From Thiopseudomonas alkaliphila (GTDB taxonomy: Bacteria > Pseudomonadota > Gammaproteobacteria > Pseudomonadales > Pseudomonadaceae): a DNA stretch of 64,000 bases. The position numbers and the translations under genes were made by a program. The notes below the pieces were generated by a model. That model saw only the letters and a program-made list of their open reading frames with translations, did not search any database and had not been told where the DNA came from. This document shows positions 58,427 through 64,000 of this stretch, in pieces. The stretch is taken from assembly GCF_001267175.1 (NCBI RefSeq), contig NZ_CP012358.1, positions 474,501-538,500 of the forward strand, in the 5' to 3' direction. Each line of letters starts with the position of its first letter. Position 1 is the first letter of the stretch.

Positions 58427-60226
58427 GTGAGTGACTTGAGTCATATTCGTAATTTTTCAATCATTGCCCATATTGACCACGGTAAGTCTACCTTGGCAGA
58501 TCGATTCATTCAGATTTGTGGCGGCCTTAGTGAACGTGAAATGGCCAACCGCGTGTTGGACTCCATGGACCTTGAGCAAGAGCGTGGAATCACCATTAAA
58601 GCTCACAGTGTGACCTTAGGTTATACCGCAGAAGATGGTAAAACCTATCAGCTAAACTTTATTGATACGCCAGGCCACGTTGACTTTAGCTATGAAGTTA
58701 GTCGCTCATTAGCAGCCTGTGAAGGCGCATTATTAGTAGTCGATGCTGGACAGGGGGTTGAAGCTCAGTCAGTGGCTAACTGTTACACCGCCATTGAGCA
58801 AGGCCTTGAAGTGATGCCGGTGTTAAACAAAATTGATTTACCCCAGGCTGATCCTGAGCGGGTACAAGAAGAAATTGAGCACGTCATTGGAATTGATGCA
58901 ACGGATGCCGTGACCTGTAGCGCTAAAACCGGACTAGGAGTAGAAAACGTTATTGAGCGTTTAATCAAAACTATTCCTGCTCCAGAAGGTGAAATTAATG
59001 CACCACTACAAGCCTTGATCATCGACTCTTGGTTTGATAACTACTTAGGCGTCGTTTCTTTAGTGCGCGTCAAACACGGTCGCGTGAAAAAAGGCGATAA
59101 AATTTTAGTGAAGTCGACGGGTAAAGTTCACCAAGTTGATAGTGTTGGGGTGTTTAATCCTAAACATACCAATACGGCTGAACTTAAAGCCGGTGAGGTT
59201 GGCTTTATTGTTGCGGGTATTAAAGAAATTCAAGGCGCACCAGTTGGTGATACCTTAACCTTATCTAACACACCTGAAGTAGAAATGCTGCCCGGATTCC
59301 AACGGGTAAAACCTCAGGTTTATGCCGGTGTATTCCCAGTTAGTGCCGATGACTTTGAAGCCTTTCGTGATGCTTTAGAGCGTTTAACCCTCAATGATGC
59401 CGCGCTACAATACGAGCCCGAAAGCTCGGAAGCTCTTGGTTTTGGTTTCCGGATTGGCTTTTTAGGCATGTTGCACATGGAAATTATTCAAGAGCGTCTC
59501 GAGCGTGAGTACGATCTTGATTTAATTACTACTGCACCAACGGTTGTATTTGAAACCGTGATGAAAAATGGCGACATTATTTATGTCGACAACCCTTCCC
59601 GGATGCCTGATCCTGCCAACATCCAAGAAATGCGGGAACCGATCGTTAAAGCCACGATCCTAGTTCCTCAAGAGCACCTTGGTAGTGTGATTACGCTCTG
59701 CGTTGAAAAGCGTGGGGTGCAAACTGACATGCAGTTTATGGGAAATCAAGTGCAAGTCTGCTATGACCTTCCTATGAATGAAGTGGTGCTTGATTTCTTT
59801 GACCGACTAAAATCAGTGAGCCGTGGTTACGCCTCACTTGACTACGCTTTTGATCGTTTCCAAGCAGCGAATTTATCGCGCTTAGATATTTTAATTAATG
59901 GCGAAAAAGTCGATGCATTGGCGCTGATTGTGCACCGTGATATTGCTGTTAGTCGTGGCCGTCTACTGGCCGAAAAAATGAAAGACTTAATTCCGCGGCA
60001 AATGTTTGATGTGGCCATTCAAGCGGCTTTAGGTGGACAAGTGATTGCCCGTACCACAGTTAAAGCACTACGTAAGAACGTACTGGCCAAATGTTATGGT
60101 GGGGACGTTAGCCGTAAGCGTAAACTGTTAGAAAAACAAAAAGCAGGTAAAAAACGCATGAAGCAAGTAGGTAACGTAGAAATTCCACAAGAGGCATTCT
60201 TAGCTGTGCTAAGAGTGGATGATTAA
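58427..60226 (+). CDS. lepA: Elongation factor 4 (LepA)
   Basis: 599 residues, full length. GTPase motifs [22 protein letters not shown] and NKIDLP are followed by the EF4-specific C-terminal domain ([20 protein letters not shown]). It back-translocates or remodels stalled ribosomes. The start is GTG. Its stop TAA overlaps the lepB ATG by one base. Confidence 0.96.
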   Translation: MSDLSHIRNFSIIAHIDHGKSTLADRFIQICGGLSEREMANRVLDSMDLEQERGITIKAHSVTLGYTAEDGKTYQLNFIDTPGHVDFSYEVSRSLAACEGALLVVDAGQGVEAQSVANCYTAIEQGLEVMPVLNKIDLPQADPERVQEEIEHVIGIDATDAVTCSAKTGLGVENVIERLIKTIPAPEGEINAPLQALIIDSWFDNYLGVVSLVRVKHGRVKKGDKILVKSTGKVHQVDSVGVFNPKHTNTAELKAGEVGFIVAGIKEIQGAPVGDTLTLSNTPEVEMLPGFQRVKPQVYAGVFPVSADDFEAFRDALERLTLNDAALQYEPESSEALGFGFRIGFLGMLHMEIIQERLEREYDLDLITTAPTVVFETVMKNGDIIYVDNPSRMPDPANIQEMREPIVKATILVPQEHLGSVITLCVEKRGVQTDMQFMGNQVQVCYDLPMNEVVLDFFDRLKSVSRGYASLDYAFDRFQAANLSRLDILINGEKVDALALIVHRDIAVSRGRLLAEKMKDLIPRQMFDVAIQAALGGQVIARTTVKALRKNVLAKCYGGDVSRKRKLLEKQKAGKKRMKQVGNVEIPQEAFLAVLRVDD

Positions 60227-61080
60227 TGCACATTGATTTTCCCTTGCTCTTAACCCTTGCGGTTATTATTACTGGAGCATTGGCATTAGTTGATAAGTTC
60301 TACTTTGCCAAGCGCCGAGAGCAAGCAGTTGAGCGTTATCGGCAGTCGGTAGCGACAATTGCGCCAGAAACCTTAGAGCAGTTGACTAAGCAACCCGCTG
60401 TACTTGAGTTTGGGCGCTCATTATTTCCAGTGCTGGCATTTGTTTTTGTATTGCGCTCATTTTTATTTGAGCCGTTTCAAATTCCCTCAGGCTCGATGAT
60501 TCCCACTTTACAAGTAGGGGACTTTATTTTAGTGAATAAATTCTCCTACGGAATTCGCTTACCAGTGATTGATAAAAAGCTGATTCCGGTCGGTGATCCG
60601 CAGCGTGGCGATGTTATGGTGTTTAAGTACCCAGAAGATCCACGAATTAATTACATTAAGCGGGTAGTTGGGGTGCCAGGTGATCACATCGAATACACCT
60701 CAAGCAAGCGCTTGGTAATTAATGGCCAATCAGTAGCTGAGCAACTCATTGGCTCAGAGCCTGGCAGTTTAGGTAGTGCTAAAATTTACGCTGAATCCTT
60801 AGGGCAAGCAGAGCACCAGATTCGCAAAGAAATGGATCACTACCGAATTGAGCCAAGTCGTGAGTGGACAGTGCCTGAAGGGCACTATTTTATGCTTGGC
60901 GATAACCGTGACCGCTCAAAAGATAGCCGTTATTGGGATGATCCCCATATTAGCCCTGAGTTACAAGGTATGGTGCCAGATCATTATATTGTGGGCAAAG
61001 CCTCAGCCATTTGGATGACTTGGAAAACGCCAAAATTTAGCCATTTACCGAGTTTTGAACGCGCCGGTTTTATTCAATAA
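60226..61080 (+). CDS. lepB: Signal peptidase I
   Basis: 284 residues. Two N-terminal membrane helices (about 5-22 and 65-80) precede the catalytic serine Ser90 (PSGSMIPTL) and lysine Lys145 (YIKRVVGVPGD). GDNRDRSKDSRYW is the conserved box E. It cleaves signal peptides of exported proteins at the periplasmic membrane face. It overlaps lepA by one base and is coupled to it. Confidence 0.96.
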   Translation: MHIDFPLLLTLAVIITGALALVDKFYFAKRREQAVERYRQSVATIAPETLEQLTKQPAVLEFGRSLFPVLAFVFVLRSFLFEPFQIPSGSMIPTLQVGDFILVNKFSYGIRLPVIDKKLIPVGDPQRGDVMVFKYPEDPRINYIKRVVGVPGDHIEYTSSKRLVINGQSVAEQLIGSEPGSLGSAKIYAESLGQAEHQIRKEMDHYRIEPSREWTVPEGHYFMLGDNRDRSKDSRYWDDPHISPELQGMVPDHYIVGKASAIWMTWKTPKFSHLPSFERAGFIQ

Positions 61081-61085
61081 TTGTG

Positions 61086-61114
61086 GCTCGCTGCTGCAGG
61101 CTACAGTAGCGAGC
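61086..61114 (+). promoter_or_regulatory. Long hairpin in the rnc leader
   Basis: GCTCGCTGCTG and CAGTAGCGAGC form an 11-bp stem with one G-U pair and a 7-nt loop, 41 bases before the rnc start. There is no T-tract. In E. coli a stem in the rnc leader is cut by RNase III itself to autoregulate; a similar job here is inference. Confidence 0.5.
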
Positions 61115-61154
61115 ACCTCCTTCCGTTTTATTTAACAATACGTGTGTATTTCTA

Positions 61155-61850
61155 GTGAGCAACTCCCTACAAAAGCTACAAACTAAACTTGGCTACGAGT
61201 TTAATGATGCTGCGCTACTCAAAATTGCGCTAACTCACCGCAGTTATGCGGGAAAAAACAATGAACGCCTCGAATTCTTAGGCGATGCAGTTTTAAACTT
61301 TATTGCAGGTGAAGCCTTATTTAAGCGCTTTCCTGAAGCGCGCGAAGGACAGTTATCACGTCTACGCTCTCGCTTAGTTAAAGGCGAAACCTTAGCTATT
61401 CTGGCTAAGGGCTTACACCTAGGCGATCATTTATTGCTGGGTTCTGGCGAGCTAAAAAGTGGTGGGTTTCGTCGTGAATCTATTCTTGCCGATGCAATGG
61501 AAGCCATTATTGGAGCGATTTATTTAGATCGTGGTATGACAGCCGCTGGTGAGCGCATTTTGTTTTGGTTAGAGCCGCACTTTGAAACTTTAACGTTAGT
61601 TGATACCAATAAAGACCCTAAAACTAGACTGCAAGAACTTTTACAGTCTAGAGGCTGTGAACTGCCTAATTATGAAGTGATTAATATTCAAGGCGAGCCG
61701 CATTGTCGTGTATTTGATGTAGAGTGTAGCGTAAGTCTCTTAACTGAAAAAACCTATGGTCAGGGTGCTAGTCGCCGAATTGCAGAGCAAATGGCAGCAG
61801 AAGCTGCATTAACTGCGTTAAATCTTGAGAAAGGGGCAAAGCATGAGTGA
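61155..61850 (+). CDS. rnc: Ribonuclease III
   Basis: 231 residues, GTG start. The RNase III signature [15 protein letters not shown] is at about 35-49, with the catalytic acidic pair completed by [14 protein letters not shown]; the dsRNA-binding domain fills about 155-226. It processes rRNA precursors and structured mRNA. The 3' end overlaps era by eight bases. Confidence 0.96.
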   Translation: MSNSLQKLQTKLGYEFNDAALLKIALTHRSYAGKNNERLEFLGDAVLNFIAGEALFKRFPEAREGQLSRLRSRLVKGETLAILAKGLHLGDHLLLGSGELKSGGFRRESILADAMEAIIGAIYLDRGMTAAGERILFWLEPHFETLTLVDTNKDPKTRLQELLQSRGCELPNYEVINIQGEPHCRVFDVECSVSLLTEKTYGQGASRRIAEQMAAEAALTALNLEKGAKHE

Positions 61851-62733
61851 GTTACGCTGTGGTTATGTCGCCGTGGTGGGGCGTCCAAACGTAGGAAAAT
61901 CTACGCTGGTCAATCATATTTTAGGGCAAAAATTAGCCATTACCTCGCGCAAGCCGCAAACCACTCGGCAAAACATGCTTGGCATTAAAACCGAAGGTAA
62001 CGTACAAGCAATTTACGTAGATACCCCCGGCATTCACCAAAACACGGTGACTGCCCTGAACAACTACATGAACCGCGTAGCCCAGCAAGCGCTACGTGAT
62101 GTTGATGTGGCGCTGTTTGTGGTGGACCGGATGCGCTGGACCGAAGAAGACGAACTGGTGTTTAATCGCATCAAACACCTTAGTTGCCCATTAATTGTGG
62201 CGGTTAACAAAGCTGATCGCTTAGAAGATAAAACACAATTACTTGAGCACTTGCAGTGGCTGTCAGAAAAAATGCCCAATGCCGAGATTGTGCCAATTTC
62301 GGCGTTGCATAATCAAAACCTGGAGCGTTTAGAGCAGTTGGTTAATCAGTCTTTGCCAGTGAGTCCTTTTTATTATGCAGAAGAGCAAATTACTGATCGC
62401 TCCAGTCGTTACCTTGCGGCTGAATTAGTCCGCGAAAAAATCACCCGTCAGCTGGGGGCTGAACTGCCTTATCAAGCAACCGTTGAGGTGGAAGACTTTA
62501 AGTATGAAGGACGTATTTTACATATCCATGCGCTGATTTTAGTGGAGCGGGATGGACAAAAGAAAATCCTGATTGGTGAGAAAGGTGAGCGGATTAAGCG
62601 CATCGGCCAAGAAGCGCGAAAGGATATGGAGGTCCTATTTGACAGTAAAGTCATGCTGAATTTATGGGTTAAAGTCAAAGGTGGTTGGTCGGACGATGAG
62701 CGCGCGCTACGCTCGCTGGGTTACCTCGACTAA
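61843..62733 (+). CDS. era: GTPase Era
   Basis: ATG 61843 ([20 protein letters not shown]) is chosen over the six-codon-longer frame because it follows AAAGGGGC and overlaps the rnc stop. 296 residues. G-motifs [15 protein letters not shown] and NKAD are followed by a C-terminal KH domain ([19 protein letters not shown]) that binds the 3' end of 16S rRNA. Needed for 30S assembly. recO starts three bases later. Confidence 0.97.
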   Translation: MSELRCGYVAVVGRPNVGKSTLVNHILGQKLAITSRKPQTTRQNMLGIKTEGNVQAIYVDTPGIHQNTVTALNNYMNRVAQQALRDVDVALFVVDRMRWTEEDELVFNRIKHLSCPLIVAVNKADRLEDKTQLLEHLQWLSEKMPNAEIVPISALHNQNLERLEQLVNQSLPVSPFYYAEEQITDRSSRYLAAELVREKITRQLGAELPYQATVEVEDFKYEGRILHIHALILVERDGQKKILIGEKGERIKRIGQEARKDMEVLFDSKVMLNLWVKVKGGWSDDERALRSLGYLD

Positions 62734-62736
62734 CCC

Positions 62737-63402
62737 ATGCATGCCTATGTGTTGCACTCACGGCCTTACAAAGAAACCAGCGCCTTGCTCGATGTGTTTA
62801 CCGAGCAAGGACGACAACGGGTAGTATTGCGTGGGGCAAGGCGCAGCAAAGGGCATAAAGTGCAGCTATTTAGCTTATATGCCATTGAGTGGGCAGGGCG
62901 CAGCGAATTAAAAACCCTAACTCAGTTTGATAGCCTTGAGTTTACGCCACCACTTATCGGCGAGCGATTATTTTGCGGCTTTTACCTTAATGAACTATTA
63001 ACTCGCTTATTACCCGAGCACGACGCTTACCCAGTCTTGTTTGAGCTTTATCAGGTGGCTCTTTTCGCGCTACGTGAACAGCAGCCCATTGAGCCGATAT
63101 TACGGCAATTTGAGTGGCAGTTAATTGTGCAACTAGGTTATGGCTACTCATTAACTGAAGACAGTGACCAGCAACCGTTACAAGCTGAACAGTATTATCA
63201 ACTACAACCCGATGTGGGCTTTTGTGCAAGCTATCCTCACCAGCAGCATTATCTCGGAGCTGATATTTTATGCTTATCCGAGGCTGACTGGGAGAAACAA
63301 CACACCTTGCGCGTGGCCAAGCGTTTAATGCGCCAGACCTTAGCCTTTCACTTAAAAGGTCAGCCTATTATTAGTCGCGAGTTTTTTACTCGACCATTAT
63401 GA
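62737..63402 (+). CDS. recO: DNA repair protein RecO
   Basis: 221 residues, near the usual length. An N-terminal OB fold (AYVLHSRPYKETSALLDVFTEQGR) and a helical C-terminal domain are visible. The zinc cysteines found in some Gram-positive RecO are absent, as in most gammaproteobacteria. RecO helps RecR load RecA on SSB-covered DNA. It lies three bases after era. Confidence 0.93.
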   Translation: MHAYVLHSRPYKETSALLDVFTEQGRQRVVLRGARRSKGHKVQLFSLYAIEWAGRSELKTLTQFDSLEFTPPLIGERLFCGFYLNELLTRLLPEHDAYPVLFELYQVALFALREQQPIEPILRQFEWQLIVQLGYGYSLTEDSDQQPLQAEQYYQLQPDVGFCASYPHQQHYLGADILCLSEADWEKQHTLRVAKRLMRQTLAFHLKGQPIISREFFTRPL

Positions 63403-63412
63403 GGAACAGATT

Positions 63413-64000
63413 ATGAATCTTAAGCAGCGTATTTTACTGGGTGTAAACATTGACCATATTGCCACTGTTCGCCAAGCCCGCGGCACCAGCTACCCTGATC
63501 CAGTTAAAGCCGCGCTTGATGCCGAGCAAGCCGGAGCCGATGGCATCACCATCCACCTGCGTGAAGATCGTCGACATATTCAGGATCGTGACGTAAAACT
63601 GCTAAAAGCAGTAATGCAAACCCCAATGAACTTTGAAATGGGGATCACCGAAGAAATGCTGCAAATGGTAGAGCAAGTTAAACCCGCGCACGTTTGCTTA
63701 GTACCAGAAACCCGTGAAGAGCTAACCACTGAAGGCGGCTTAGATATCTTAGCCCAAGAGCAGCGAGTGCAGCAGGCGGTAGAACGCCTAACTAATGCTG
63801 GCTCAATCGTTTCAATTTTTATTGATCCAGAAGCCGAGCAAATTCAAGCCGCTGCACGTGTAGGCGCCACCACTATTGAGCTGCATACTGGCCGTTACTC
63901 TGAAGCAAACTGTGTGGCTACACAAACTGCAGAACTTAAGCGTATTCAAGCAGCGGTTAAAGCAGCGCAAGCACAGGGATTGATCATTAATGCGGGGCAC
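63413..64000 (+). CDS. pdxJ: Pyridoxine 5'-phosphate synthase, 3' end outside window
   Basis: 196 codons visible from ATG 63413 (GAGGAAC upstream), and the gene runs off the right edge. LGVNIDHIATVRQARGT is at 8-24, and ITIHLREDRRHI, FEMGITEEML and ELHTGRYS follow, all PdxJ blocks. The full enzyme is about 245 residues. It closes the pyridoxine ring of vitamin B6, the pathway that ends with PdxH at the opposite end of this window. Confidence 0.96.
   Translation, partial: MNLKQRILLGVNIDHIATVRQARGTSYPDPVKAALDAEQAGADGITIHLREDRRHIQDRDVKLLKAVMQTPMNFEMGITEEMLQMVEQVKPAHVCLVPETREELTTEGGLDILAQEQRVQQAVERLTNAGSIVSIFIDPEAEQIQAAARVGATTIELHTGRYSEANCVATQTAELKRIQAAVKAAQAQGLIINAGH

Overview
The window looks like a chromosomal segment of a low-GC member of the Pseudomonadaceae. 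The gene order algU-mucA-mucB-mucC-mucD-lepA-lepB-rnc-era-recO-pdxJ, the order recC-recB-recD, the pair cbrA/cbrB with the small overlapping gene cbrX, a cis/trans fatty acid isomerase, membrane glucose dehydrogenase and a PqqF-type protease all point to Pseudomonas or a close AT-richer genus. Genus and species are inference.

Layout. 1-5165: end of pdxH, a SlyB-like lipoprotein, a UspE-like stress protein, a sulfurtransferase plus YeeE/YedE transporter pair (thiosulfate/sulfur uptake), a decayed IS200/IS605 transposase and a DUF2789 gene. 5176-25723: mostly housekeeping and respiratory genes: metH, cti, a glutaredoxin-like gene, fpr, pqqF, rlmL, rluB, gcd, acnB, a phosphopantetheinyl transferase and dusA. 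25730-28523: a small accessory island between dusA and tRNA-Ser. It holds IS200/IS605 debris, an IS3-family element with intact reading frames lying in that debris, and a frameshifted 3' fragment of the BREX gene brxL. 28524-29753: tRNA-Ser(GGA) and a YqjD/YqjE-like membrane-protein operon. 29871-39182: recCBD. 39283-47761: YbjQ, a small GNAT protein, transaldolase, YgfZ, SdhE/YgfX, nadB, a crotonase-like protein, and a Mig-14/DnpA pair. 47771-52310: cbrB-cbrA-cbrX on the minus strand. 52495-64000: an Lpd3-type flavoprotein, then the envelope-stress operon algU-mucABCD and lepA-lepB-rnc-era-recO-pdxJ, the last cut by the window edge.

How genes work together: PqqF and Gcd belong to PQQ-dependent periplasmic glucose oxidation (no pqqABCDE is present here). 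The sulfurtransferase and YeeE protein form a translationally coupled pair behind a CysB-like inverted repeat. YgfZ, SdhE, YgfX and NadB cluster around Fe-S and flavin enzyme maturation. AlgU is a stress sigma factor held by MucA/MucB, with MucD as the periplasmic protease.

Most of the sequence is ordinary core genome. The points most worth a second look are the BREX remnant island, the strongly structured acnB leader, the lack of room for a CrcZ-type RNA after cbrB, and several long perfect inverted repeats (after recD, before fpr, before rnc). I saw no CRISPR array, no prophage and no complete undescribed system.
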